Positions 53,174 to 61,592 of a stretch of 64,000 bases of DNA are shown piece by piece (positions within the stretch are counted from its first letter, which is position 1; each line of letters starts with the position of its first letter). The DNA lies in NCBI GenBank assembly GCA_942493385.1, contig OW818699.1, positions 1,860,001 through 1,924,000 of the forward strand. Reading direction: 5' to 3'. The notes under the pieces were generated by a model. It was not told the origin of the DNA, did no database searches, and saw nothing but the letters and a program-made list of their open reading frames with translations. The stretch is from UBA8389 sp942493385. Lineage in GTDB: Bacteria > Bacteroidota > Bacteroidia > Bacteroidales > UBA1402. A program made the position numbers and the translations under genes.

Positions 53174-55746
53174 GACAACGCGGATTAATCCTTCTTTTTT
53201 TAGTGTTGACAACTGGCATTTTCGCCCAGACCGCGCAACATTTTTCCGTCGCCGGCTTCTACGACCTCCCTGGAAGCGGCCGTCAGGTTAGCAATTTCAA
53301 CGTAGGCTGGCGTTTTTTAAGGGCAGATGCCCCTGGAGCCGAAACTCTTGCCTTCAAGGATGCCGCCTGGGACGTGGTCAGTTTGCCACATACCGTGGAA
53401 CTCATGCCTGCCGAAGCCAGCGGTTGCCGCAATTACCAAGGTCCAGTGTGGTACCGTAAGCATTTCAAGCTGGATGCGGCGACCAATGGAAAACGCATAG
53501 TCGTTTATTTCGAAGCCGCTATGGGTCGAACAAAAGTCTATTTCAACGGAAAATTAGTGTTGGAACACTTGGGCGGCTACTTGCCGTTCAGCCTTGATCT
53601 TTCCAAACTTGGGGCAAAATCCGGAGAAGACTGCCTTCTTGCCCTGAAAGTGGACAACAGCGACGACAAATCTTATCCTCCCGGCAAACCCCAGAACAAA
53701 CTCGATTTTACGTACCACGGTGGTATATACAGGGATGCTTGGCTCATTACCACCAACAAATTGTTCCTTTCCGACCCCAACGAAGCAGGTAGAGTGGCTG
53801 CTGGCGGTGTTTTCGCCCATACTGAAAACGTAAGCGCTGCTACTGCTGAAGTCGTTGTCCAGACCGATGTGCAAAACGACGGTGCAACCTCTAAAATACA
53901 GGTTCAGAACGTATTGCGCGATCCTTCCGGAGCAATCATCAAGACCCTTTCAACCACATTATCCGTTTCTGCCGGAAAAAATAGTTTGGTCAAACAGGCT
54001 TTTACGGTCAAAACCCCCAGTTTGTGGTCGCCTGAAACCCCTTCACTCTATACCGTCGAAACACGAATTCTGAGTGGCAAGAACTCGTTGGACGGCGGCA
54101 TCACTCGTATCGGCATCCGCAACGTTGAATTCCGCGGTTTGGACGGCCTTTACCTGAATGGAAAACCCTACGACAAGCTTATCGGTGGAAACCGTCATCA
54201 GGATTTCGCCTACGTGGGCAATGCGCTTCCCAATTCCCAGCATTGGCGGGATGCCAAACTGCTCAGAGATGGTGGCTGCAGGGTGATCCGAACCGCCCAT
54301 TATCCGCAGGATCCCTCGTTTATGGACGCTTGCGATGAATTGGGTTTGTTCGTGATCGTAGCCATTCCCGGCTGGCAATATTTCAACAAAGACCCCCAAT
54401 GGTCTGAACTATGCTATCAGGATTTGCGCGACATCATCCGCCGTGACCGCAATCATGCCTGCCTTTTCGCTTGGGAACCCATTCTGAACGAAACGGGGTA
54501 TCCGCTCGAGTTTTCAGCCAAGACGCTGGCCATCACCAAAGAAGAATTCCCCTATAAAGGAACTTATTCGGCAGCAGACGGCAAGTCGGCTGGCATCAAA
54601 GGTGTTTATGACCTGATGTATGGTTTTCCCGCCGATACCGCCCATTATGACCAACCGGTATTTTGCCGCGAATGGGGCGAATACGTGGACGATTGGTATT
54701 CTCATAATACCCCGAATCGCGCCTCCAGAAGCTGGGGTGAAGAGCCTCAAGTGGTTCAGGCCAAACATCTGGCCATGGTTTACAACGAAATGTGCGCCAC
54801 ACCAAGGCAATTCATCGGAGGCGCCCTCTGGCATCCCTTCGACCATCAGCGCGGGTATCACCCCGATCCCTATTGGGGCGGTTTGCTGGATGCCTTCAGG
54901 CAACCCAAGTATTCTTACAATATGTTTAGGGCACAAACCGATGCACGTTCCAAGCGATTTGGTCCGATGCTTTTCGTGGCCCACGAGATGTCGCCTTTTT
55001 CCGCTTCGGATGTCACCGTTTACACCAATTGCGACTCCGTTCGGCTAATTCGCTATGAAAAAGATACGTTTATCCAGAAAGTGCAGCACCTTCAGCGTGG
55101 AATACCCAGTCAGGCAGTGATTTTTCCTCAGGTGTTCGACTTTTATGCCCTTCGGCAATTTAGTTATATTCAAAAGAATTGGAAAAAAGCCAGTATGGTT
55201 TTTGAAGGCATTCTAGATGGTAAAGTGGTCTGCACCAGCAAGAAAATGCCCTCTAGGAGATCTTCCAAACTTCAATTGTATGTCGATCATCAAGGTCAAG
55301 CCTTGCGGGCTGACGGTTCCGATTTTGCCGTAGTGGTCTGCGAAGTGACCGATGACGAAGGCAATGTGCGGCGCCTAGCTAAAGAGATGCTCGTTTTCTC
55401 GGTGGAAGGCGAGGGCGAAATAATCGGCGATGCCACCATTGGCGCCAATCCACGTGCTGTCGAGTTCGGTTCAGCTCCAGTGTTGATCCGTTCCACCGTC
55501 AATGCAGGCAAAATCACGGTAAAAGCCCATGTGTTATTTGAAGGGGAACATGCCCCGACTTCAGCCGAACTCGTTTTTGAAAGTATCAAACCTGATTTTT
55601 CGCTGGCCTATTCTGAAAAACCAACTAAAAGTCTATCTTTGGGAAACCTGTTCCGTGGTTTTAAACCGGGTATGACAGAGGAAGAAAAACGCAAAGCGCT
55701 GGACGAAGTGGAAAAACAACAAACCCAGTTTGGAGAAAAATTTTAA
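53170..55746 (+). CDS. GH2 glycosidase with C-terminal GH2-associated domains, secreted
   Basis: 858 residues, signal peptide ending near FAQTA. N-terminal jelly-roll (NVGWRFLRADAPG, VSLPHTVEL, WYRKHFKL), immunoglobulin-like domain and barrel (LIGGNRHQDFAYVGN). Acid/base Glu441 in EPILNETG and the nucleophile in FCREWGEYVDDW (Glu501 or Glu504) are present. The C-terminal section has the DUF4982-like and immunoglobulin-like pattern seen in larger Bacteroidota GH2 proteins, and a charged tail (EEEKRKALDEVEKQQTQ). Substrate is not predictable from sequence; a beta-glucuronidase, beta-galactosidase or beta-arabinopyranosidase are all possible. The corrinoid gene follows after 15 bases. Confidence 0.9.
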   Translation: MRQRGLILLFLVLTTGIFAQTAQHFSVAGFYDLPGSGRQVSNFNVGWRFLRADAPGAETLAFKDAAWDVVSLPHTVELMPAEASGCRNYQGPVWYRKHFKLDAATNGKRIVVYFEAAMGRTKVYFNGKLVLEHLGGYLPFSLDLSKLGAKSGEDCLLALKVDNSDDKSYPPGKPQNKLDFTYHGGIYRDAWLITTNKLFLSDPNEAGRVAAGGVFAHTENVSAATAEVVVQTDVQNDGATSKIQVQNVLRDPSGAIIKTLSTTLSVSAGKNSLVKQAFTVKTPSLWSPETPSLYTVETRILSGKNSLDGGITRIGIRNVEFRGLDGLYLNGKPYDKLIGGNRHQDFAYVGNALPNSQHWRDAKLLRDGGCRVIRTAHYPQDPSFMDACDELGLFVIVAIPGWQYFNKDPQWSELCYQDLRDIIRRDRNHACLFAWEPILNETGYPLEFSAKTLAITKEEFPYKGTYSAADGKSAGIKGVYDLMYGFPADTAHYDQPVFCREWGEYVDDWYSHNTPNRASRSWGEEPQVVQAKHLAMVYNEMCATPRQFIGGALWHPFDHQRGYHPDPYWGGLLDAFRQPKYSYNMFRAQTDARSKRFGPMLFVAHEMSPFSASDVTVYTNCDSVRLIRYEKDTFIQKVQHLQRGIPSQAVIFPQVFDFYALRQFSYIQKNWKKASMVFEGILDGKVVCTSKKMPSRRSSKLQLYVDHQGQALRADGSDFAVVVCEVTDDEGNVRRLAKEMLVFSVEGEGEIIGDATIGANPRAVEFGSAPVLIRSTVNAGKITVKAHVLFEGEHAPTSAELVFESIKPDFSLAYSEKPTKSLSLGNLFRGFKPGMTEEEKRKALDEVEKQQTQFGEKF

Positions 55747-55761
55747 ACAACAATATCAACC

Positions 55762-56430
55762 ATGGAAGAAATCCTTCAACAAATTGCCGAATGCGTCGAA
55801 TTCGGAAAAATCAACCTCGCTTCACCCTATCCACCCAACATGAAAGGGCAGGAGGGAGCCGATGAACTCACACGCAAAGCCTTGGAAATGGGTATCGCGC
55901 CTCAGGAAATATTGAACCAGTCACTCATCGTGGGCATGGGCAAGATCGGTGTCAAATTCCGCGAAAACAAAGTCTTTGTGCCTCAGGTGCTGATGTCTGC
56001 CAAGGCCATGAGCACGGCGATGTTGCATTTGAAACCCTATTTCACCTCTGGCGCTGTTCAACGCAAAGGTGTGTTTATTCTAGGCACGGTCGAAGGCGAC
56101 TTGCACGACATCGGCAAAAACCTGGTGGGCATGATGGTGGAAGGTTGTGGCTTCGAAGTCATCGACCTGGGCGTGGATGTCAAAACCGAGCAATTCATCG
56201 ACGCGGTCACCCAGCATCCAGAAGCATTCATAGGCTTGTCCGCCCTGCTGACGACCACCATGGGCGCCATGGAAAAAACCAACAAGGCCATTAAAGAAGC
56301 TTTCCCAAATTCGATCACCTTTATCGGTGGAGCGCCTGTCAGCGACAAGTTCCGCGAACAAATCGGTGCGGATTACTACAGTGCCGATCCGCAAGGGCTG
56401 GTGGAAATCTTAAACAAACTGGTAGCCTAA
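55762..56430 (+). CDS. Corrinoid protein, MtaC/MttC-like (cap helix plus B12-binding domain)
   Basis: 222 residues without signal peptide. Residues about 1-90 form the four-helix cap (VEFGKINLASPYPPNMK, MGKIGVKFRENKVFVPQVL, SAKAMSTAM), and residues about 95-222 are a Rossmann-like B12-binding domain. The cobalt-ligating motif DxHxxG is intact: Asp113, His115, Gly118 in EGDLHDIGKN. Such proteins carry a methyl group between a substrate-specific methyltransferase and a second acceptor methyltransferase. It is the last gene of the glycan operon, 15 bases behind a GH2. No MtaB- or MttB-like partner is in the window; the URO-D protein at 25024 is the only candidate acceptor methyltransferase. Confidence 0.92.
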   Translation: MEEILQQIAECVEFGKINLASPYPPNMKGQEGADELTRKALEMGIAPQEILNQSLIVGMGKIGVKFRENKVFVPQVLMSAKAMSTAMLHLKPYFTSGAVQRKGVFILGTVEGDLHDIGKNLVGMMVEGCGFEVIDLGVDVKTEQFIDAVTQHPEAFIGLSALLTTTMGAMEKTNKAIKEAFPNSITFIGGAPVSDKFREQIGADYYSADPQGLVEILNKLVA

Positions 56431-56432
56431 TT

Positions 56433-56555
56433 TGATGTCTCTTCAGAGCTCCAATCTCTGCGTTGCTGCTCACTCGCCACTCCTCACGTACTTTAAGTAC
56501 GCTCCGGGGTGTCTCATAATCAGCGCCTTGACCTTTGAACTCTGAAGAAACATCA
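56433..56555. repeat. 123-bp interrupted inverted repeat between convergent genes
   Basis: Outer arms 56433-56451 and 56537-56555 pair over 17 of 19 positions. The centre holds a second dyad, CGTAC TTTAA GTACG at 56487-56501. It lies between the corrinoid gene and PiT, which run towards each other. It could act as a bidirectional terminator or mRNA-end stabiliser, or be a dispersed REP-like element; the repeat-like inner sequence (CACTCGCCACTCCTCACGTA) hints at the latter. Confidence 0.7.
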
Positions 56556-56583
56556 TTCGAATCTCTACCGAAAGAATTGTCGA

Positions 56584-57603
56584 TTACATATTACTCCCGA
56601 TGAAGTAATAAATAGCAGCAGCCAGGCCTGCACTCACCGGAATAGTAAGTATCCAAGCCACCATCAGTTTGCGGGTGACGCCCCAACGAACGGCAGACAA
56701 ACGTTTGACGGCGCCTACACCGATGATGGCACCGGTGATGGTGTGGGTCGTGCTGACGGGGATTTTAAGGAAATCGGTGAGGTAGAGGGTAATGGCGCCG
56801 GCGGTTTCAGCAGCGACACCTTCCAGAGGCGTCACTTTGGTGATTTTGGAGCCCATGGTTTTCACAATTTTCCAGCCACCAGTCATGGTGCCCAGCGCGA
56901 TGGCGGCAAAACAGGACAGTGGAACCCAGTCGTGAATCTGATCAAAGCGTTCAATGCCCCAAGGCAAACCTTGCGCGTGTGCGGCAATGAGGGCGGCACC
57001 GATGATACCCATGACCTTTTGAGAGTCGTTCAGGCCGAAACCGATGGCAAACAAGCCCGAGGATACGAGCTGCAATTTACGGAACCATTTGTCGGCATGA
57101 TGTGGATTCGCCTTTTTGGCGATGTACATGATCATGATGGTGAGCAACGTGGAGATGATCATACCGATGAGTGGCGCCAACAGGATGAACGCGGCGATGA
57201 TGCCGATTTTACCGCCATGTACGGCTCCGAAGGTTCCGGCGCTCATGATGGCAGCCCCTGCGAATCCCCCGATCAGCGTATGCGAAGAGGAGGACGGAAT
57301 ACCCAACCACCAAGTGGTCAGATTCCAAAGAATGGCTGCAATAAGTCCGGAGAAGATAACCGGTAATGTGACAAACTGAGGGAGAACGGTTTTTGAAACC
57401 GTATTGGCTATCCCGAATTCACCGATGATGTACTTGGCGATGAAAAAAGCAAGCAGGTTGAAACTTGCTGCCCAAAGCACTGCTCTGAAGGGTGTCAGGA
57501 CCTTGGTGGAAACAATCGTGGCAATCGAGTTGGCAGCATCGTGAAAACCGTTGATGTAATCGAAAAGCAGTGCCAGTGCGATAATGGTAATCAATAAAGT
57601 CAT
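56584..57603 (-). CDS. Inorganic phosphate transporter, PiT family
   Basis: 339 residues with about 10 helices. The two inverted PiT signature segments are clear: DYINGFHDAANSIATIVSTKVL at the N-terminus and a second near the C-terminus around VSTTHTITGAIIGVG, with WWLGIPSSSSHTLIGGFAG in the middle. PiT proteins move metal-phosphate complexes or phosphate with H+ or Na+. Transcribed from the right, 15 bases after its DUF47 partner, so they form one operon. It ends convergently with the corrinoid gene. Confidence 0.95.
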   Translation of the reverse strand: MTLLITIIALALLFDYINGFHDAANSIATIVSTKVLTPFRAVLWAASFNLLAFFIAKYIIGEFGIANTVSKTVLPQFVTLPVIFSGLIAAILWNLTTWWLGIPSSSSHTLIGGFAGAAIMSAGTFGAVHGGKIGIIAAFILLAPLIGMIISTLLTIMIMYIAKKANPHHADKWFRKLQLVSSGLFAIGFGLNDSQKVMGIIGAALIAAHAQGLPWGIERFDQIHDWVPLSCFAAIALGTMTGGWKIVKTMGSKITKVTPLEGVAAETAGAITLYLTDFLKIPVSTTHTITGAIIGVGAVKRLSAVRWGVTRKLMVAWILTIPVSAGLAAAIYYFIGSNM

Positions 57604-57618
57604 TATCCGAATCTGTTT

Positions 57619-58266
57619 TTAGGCGTATTTGACGATGATGGTCTTAATAATCTTGCCTACGTATTCAGCAGCATCGGTGGCTTTCTCCAATTCACTCATG
57701 ATTTCCTTCAATTTCACCACTTCAATGGCTTCGCGTTCGCTTTTGAAAAGGTCGTTGATAAAATGGTCGTACACATCGTCGGCTTTGTTTTCGATGTCAT
57801 GCAGCTCTCTGCAATACACCGTAATGCGATTGGAGTCTTTTTTCAGAACTCCAAGTTCGTCTACCGCTTTGCCGATGCAAATGGCGCTGTCCTTGATGAA
57901 TCCAGCCATTGTTTCCGCACTTCCCGGCATTTCCTTGGGGTCGTACAACATGATCTTTTTGGCGCAACCGCAGATGTAATCCGTGACATCATCCAGTCTG
58001 TTGGACAAGGTATGAATGTCTTCCCGGTCGAATGGAGTGATGAACGTCGCGTTCAGTTCGTCAAAGATGCGATTGGAAAGTTCGTCTCCCTTACGTTCCT
58101 GTTCCTTGATCTTGAAATAGTATTCGGTAGCGGATTCATGATTGAATTTCTGAAGGCATTCGATCATCAGGTTGGAGGCGACCAACAATACATCAGACAT
58201 TTCTTTCAAAATGGGAAAGAATTTGGGCTCGTGGGGCGTAAACTTGCTGAAAAAAGAGTTTTTCAT
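57619..58266 (-). CDS. DUF47 family PhoU-like protein, PiT partner
   Basis: 215 residues, entirely helical and soluble. The KFFPILKEMSD start, followed by long amphipathic helices with ERKGDELSNRIFDELNATFITPFDREDIHTLSNRLDDV, is the signature of DUF47 (TIGR00153) proteins. They resemble PhoU and are usually encoded next to PiT, where they are thought to regulate phosphate uptake. The operon promoter should lie in the 160-base gap to the right. Encoded in the same direction and immediately upstream of PiT. Confidence 0.94.
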   Translation of the reverse strand: MKNSFFSKFTPHEPKFFPILKEMSDVLLVASNLMIECLQKFNHESATEYYFKIKEQERKGDELSNRIFDELNATFITPFDREDIHTLSNRLDDVTDYICGCAKKIMLYDPKEMPGSAETMAGFIKDSAICIGKAVDELGVLKKDSNRITVYCRELHDIENKADDVYDHFINDLFKSEREAIEVVKLKEIMSELEKATDAAEYVGKIIKTIIVKYA

Positions 58267-58404
58267 ACAATAAATGATTGATTTATAGTGCGATAAGCGT
58301 GAATTGCTGTTATGCCTCTTTTTCGGAAAGGCGTGTAAAATTACAAAAACAATTTTGATTAACAGGATTGCCAGCCAATTATTTGTAGTATGAATGTAAT
58401 AAAG

Positions 58405-58422
58405 TTGTAATATCTATTACAA
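58405..58422. promoter_or_regulatory. 18-bp palindrome upstream of the DUF47-PiT operon
   Basis: TTGTAATA at 58405-58412 and TATTACAA at 58415-58422 are perfect inverted repeats separated by TC. It lies between the 3' end of the activation-domain gene (58427) and the DUF47 start. It is too AT-rich and tight for a strong terminator, so a regulator-binding site is possible. The rest of the 58267-58404 gap shows nothing else that is clear. Confidence 0.4.
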
Positions 58423-58426
58423 AAAC

Positions 58427-59113
58427 TCAAATCCGTTTTTTGCGTCGGTAAATGCAATTTTCAAGATCGCAGATGGAGCAGGAGTAGGGATTTTTACGTG
58501 CATGGGGGCCTAATCCGATGATTCCGCTGACCGATTTGATGGGAAGCATGAGGGCTGAATCGGTCAGCGTGATACCGCAATAATTCGCAGGCAAAAACTT
58601 CCAAAGTTCGTGCTGTTCTTTCACAGACCAGCCGCAGTAGCCCGGACTGTATCGGTTGGTGCCGTGCAGTCCTTCGTGCTCGAAATGGTGCCGAATGTAA
58701 TGGTGAATGGAGTCTGTAGCTTTCTCAACAGCCACTGTACCAAGCGTATCCACAAAAAACGCTTTGAGGTAGTCGCCTTCGGCAGTGAACTGATCGTATT
58801 TTTCACGAACTCCAGGGCCGGCGGTGCAGGCAAACAACACTATTTTGGAGGCTTGGCGGAACTGTTTGGCTATGATGGAGCCGGTATGGAACGTAGTTTC
58901 TCCGATTCGGATTTCGGTATCCAGACATTCAAACTGATCGAGAACGACAAAGCCGCCTTTGGCCTGAATGATGGAGGGCCCTTCTTGGAGCACTTCCTCA
59001 AAAACGTCCAAGAAATCGTCCAAGCCTTGTGTTTCCTCTGGCGAAATGGCTTTCATATCGGCTACAGTAATGGCCAGGTCGTGAAAGCTGTAGGTAAAGT
59101 CGGTGGTATGCAT
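58427..59113 (-). CDS. Stand-alone methionine-synthase (MetH) activation-domain protein
   Basis: 228 residues resembling the C-terminal reactivation domain of cobalamin-dependent methionine synthase. The SAM-binding RxxPGY motif appears as RYSPGY at 154-159, followed by CGW and a later CGITLTDSALMLPIKSVSG stretch. A C-terminal Cys cluster C212-x2-C215-x4-C220 is an addition beyond the classical MetH domain. The domain reductively methylates inactive cob(II)alamin using SAM. No MetH core is adjacent, so it could serve a MetH encoded elsewhere or the corrinoid protein at 55762. Its start lies three bases after the TonB receptor stop. Confidence 0.88.
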   Translation of the reverse strand: MHTTDFTYSFHDLAITVADMKAISPEETQGLDDFLDVFEEVLQEGPSIIQAKGGFVVLDQFECLDTEIRIGETTFHTGSIIAKQFRQASKIVLFACTAGPGVREKYDQFTAEGDYLKAFFVDTLGTVAVEKATDSIHHYIRHHFEHEGLHGTNRYSPGYCGWSVKEQHELWKFLPANYCGITLTDSALMLPIKSVSGIIGLGPHARKNPYSCSICDLENCIYRRKKRI

Positions 59114-59116
59114 GAG

Positions 59117-61543
59117 CTAGATTTCTGCAGATATACGAACATTTATAAGTCTGCCAGTTAGGTAGTTGGGTACAGCCCATTGTTGGTTGTTTATGTCGTT
59201 CACCCAATAATATGAATTTACGTTTTGAATGCCGAACAGGTTGAAGCAATCCACCCCCAGCCAAATGTTTTTAAAACTTCGCAACGCTTTCGATTTCATG
59301 ATTTTATCCTCACCACCCACCAACAGCCTAGATAGGCCTATGTCAACACGACGGTAAGGAGGCATGCGCAGTACGGCAAAACTCCGGTCGCGATCAGGAG
59401 CGCCGAATGGCAGACCGTCCGCCCAGATCAGCTTCATGCTCATGGTGAATTTTGGGTTGTTGGGAAAATAATCCTGGAAGAAAAGAGAGATGTTGTAACG
59501 TTGTTCGTTGGGTCTGGGTACCGTGTAATTGCCAATGGTTTCCTTACTCTTCATGAGCGAAAAGCTGATCCAGGAATCGGTGCCTGGTACGAATTCCCCG
59601 AACAATTTGGCGTCGAACCCTGCCGTGTAGCCTTTGGCCATGTTTTTGCCGTAATAACGGATGCGGACATTGTCCACCACGTATGGAATGAGATTGCTCA
59701 TGTCCTTGTAATACAGTTCGGTGGTAAGCTTGAATGGACGTTCCAGAGCGATGAAATGATAATCCATGCCACCTACCACCTGGATGGTTTTCTGGGCTTT
59801 GATGTGCGTGTTCAGTACCACACGGGTGACGCCGTTATCAGTAGTCGTATCTCTCAATTCCTTATAAAAAGGTGCCTGATAGTAAACTCCAGAAGCCAGT
59901 CGGAAGGTGAAATCGTGTTCCCAAGCTGGGATGAAGGCAATGGAAGCTCTTGGACTTACCAATAATTCGTGGTTAAAATCCCAGTAATTGGCTCGCAATC
60001 CAGCCGTGAGTACGAAAAGGCCGGCTTCCTTCCTGAAATGCCAACTGTCCTGCAGAAAACCCTGCAAGCGATTGCTTTCCATGTTGGCACCCGACTTCAT
60101 GGAATAAACCATTCGGATGTTTGAATTGGAATAGGGTAGGGAATAACCGGCAGAATCACGCATTTCCCATTCTCGAAGTTTGTCGTTGATGCGTTCACGC
60201 TGATAACTCAGACCCCATTGGATTTCGTGGAAATTCTTGATCCAACTGCCGCTGTGTGACACATTGAAAACGGTTGCGTTCAAATGGTTGCGTGCATGTT
60301 CGTGGTAGGTTCCAATACCAATAAGGCTTGTGTTGGCCGTGTCGGCACGGTTGTTCTTGATGGGTGTCGAACTGAGCCAGTATTGGCCGGTAATGTCGTA
60401 ATTCTCGTCTTCAACCGTGTTGAACACAGATGTCTGCATACCAAGTTTCACGTTGTCTGACAGTTTTTTAGTGAGGTTTAAAGCACCAAAAGAAGTTCGG
60501 AACAAATCTTTTTCTTTTCCGTCGAAAAACACCTCTATGGAAAACTTGTTGTTGAATGTACCGAATTCTGTCAATGCAGTTGTCGGAATGAATTCATAGC
60601 TGTTTTGTGAAAAGTTGCCTAAGAAACTTAATTCCAGCGAGGGTGTCAGCTTGTACGTCAGATAGGTTTGATAATCCAGAAAGTTCGGGTTGTATTCAGC
60701 CTTGGTGTCGAGCGTTCCAAGCAAATAGGCGTTTGTTTTGTACCGAAGGCCATGAATCTGAGTGAATCGCCCGTCTTTGGATGACTGCCCCACAAATAGA
60801 TTGGCGCCCAACAAGCTTAAGTTGGCAACAGCCTCGAAATGAGAAGGTTTCTTGTATTGAATATCGAGTACGGACGACATCTTGTCGCCGTATCTGGCGT
60901 CGAACCCGCCGGCGGAGAATTTCACTTCCTGCACCATTTCAGGGTTTACAAAACTCAAACCCTCCTGTTGACCAGCCCTTATAAGCAGCGGCCTGTACAC
61001 TTCCGTTCCGTTCACATACACCAAGTTTTCATCGAAGTTGCCCCCACGGACCGAATATTGCGAACTGAGTTCGTTGTTGGAACTGACTCCTGCAAAAGTC
61101 ACCAACAAGGCTTCGATGCTGCCCCCGGTGGCGTCAGGAAGCAGTCGGATTTTGGTGGCATCCAGCCTTTCGAGGTTGTTCGTACGGCGTTGCTGTCCAT
61201 GTATGGTCACTTCGTTCAACGTATGCGAGGAAGTCCCCATCGTCACATTCACACGTAGCGTGTGCATGGCAGCGGGAATAATGCGGGTGGCAGGCTGGTA
61301 GGAGAGGCAGGAATACCTCAAGATGACCGTATCTTGAGCAGGAAGTTCAATGGAGTAAAAACCGTTCGCATCCGTGTATGCTGCACGCTTGCCGTTCAGC
61401 TCGGATATGCTGACCAGTTCCAGCCCCCTGTTTTGATTGTCGAGAACGAAGCCGGAAACCGTCACAGTGCCCTGTGCCAAAAGGAACGCTGAACGGAAAG
61501 CAATAAAAAAGAGTACTAAAACGGCTATTTTCTTGGACATCAT
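59117..61543 (-). CDS. TonB-dependent outer-membrane receptor with CarboxypepD_reg-like domain
   Basis: 808 residues. The signal peptide ends near LLAQG. Residues about 25-110 are the CarboxypepD_reg-like domain (VSGFVLDNQNRGLELVSIS), followed by a plug (VTIHGQQRRTNNLERLDA, GVSSNNELSSQYSVRGGNFDENLVYVNG) and a 22-strand barrel. It lacks a SusD partner and is of the size of a general receptor rather than a SusC. It is transcribed with the MetH-activation-domain gene, which follows after three bases, so corrinoid or small-molecule uptake is conceivable; an unrelated substrate is equally possible. A TAGATTTG -7 element lies 20 bases before its start. Confidence 0.92.
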   Translation of the reverse strand: MMSKKIAVLVLFFIAFRSAFLLAQGTVTVSGFVLDNQNRGLELVSISELNGKRAAYTDANGFYSIELPAQDTVILRYSCLSYQPATRIIPAAMHTLRVNVTMGTSSHTLNEVTIHGQQRRTNNLERLDATKIRLLPDATGGSIEALLVTFAGVSSNNELSSQYSVRGGNFDENLVYVNGTEVYRPLLIRAGQQEGLSFVNPEMVQEVKFSAGGFDARYGDKMSSVLDIQYKKPSHFEAVANLSLLGANLFVGQSSKDGRFTQIHGLRYKTNAYLLGTLDTKAEYNPNFLDYQTYLTYKLTPSLELSFLGNFSQNSYEFIPTTALTEFGTFNNKFSIEVFFDGKEKDLFRTSFGALNLTKKLSDNVKLGMQTSVFNTVEDENYDITGQYWLSSTPIKNNRADTANTSLIGIGTYHEHARNHLNATVFNVSHSGSWIKNFHEIQWGLSYQRERINDKLREWEMRDSAGYSLPYSNSNIRMVYSMKSGANMESNRLQGFLQDSWHFRKEAGLFVLTAGLRANYWDFNHELLVSPRASIAFIPAWEHDFTFRLASGVYYQAPFYKELRDTTTDNGVTRVVLNTHIKAQKTIQVVGGMDYHFIALERPFKLTTELYYKDMSNLIPYVVDNVRIRYYGKNMAKGYTAGFDAKLFGEFVPGTDSWISFSLMKSKETIGNYTVPRPNEQRYNISLFFQDYFPNNPKFTMSMKLIWADGLPFGAPDRDRSFAVLRMPPYRRVDIGLSRLLVGGEDKIMKSKALRSFKNIWLGVDCFNLFGIQNVNSYYWVNDINNQQWAVPNYLTGRLINVRISAEI

Positions 61544-61562
61544 TCGACGTTTTCAATGGGCG

Positions 61563-61570
61563 CAAATCTA
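61563..61570 (-). promoter_or_regulatory. -7 element for the TonB receptor gene (TAGATTTG)
   Basis: The minus-strand sequence TAGATTTG fits TAnnTTTG, with a TTTA at the -33 position about 20 bases further upstream. It is 20 bases before the receptor start and back-to-back with the nitroreductase promoter. Confidence 0.6.
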
Positions 61571-61592
61571 CGGAAATCTGAGGAATTAAACG

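Larger units (their letters stand above)
15016..56430 (+). other. Pectin/rhamnogalacturonan-type polysaccharide utilisation region
   Basis: A continuous plus-strand block of glycan-degrading genes: GH78 x2, GH106, two GH141-like, GH31, a modular GH43-like/GH2 protein, three further GH2, GH127, CE8, a SASA-type esterase, a sialidase-like protein and an unassigned glycosidase, together with an SSS symporter, a URO-D protein and a corrinoid protein. A terminator at 18712-18745 divides the first two genes from the 16-gene run that starts at 18894. There is no SusC/SusD pair, sulfatase, HTCS or ECF regulator inside. The composition fits a rhamnose-, arabinose-, xylose- and galacturonate-containing pectin; the exact polymer is inferred. 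Confidence 0.8.

Noticed and set aside
56743..57366. A 207-codon plus-strand frame opposite the PiT gene
   Set aside because: It is antisense to a clear membrane transporter, is Asp/Gly/His-rich and has no domain.
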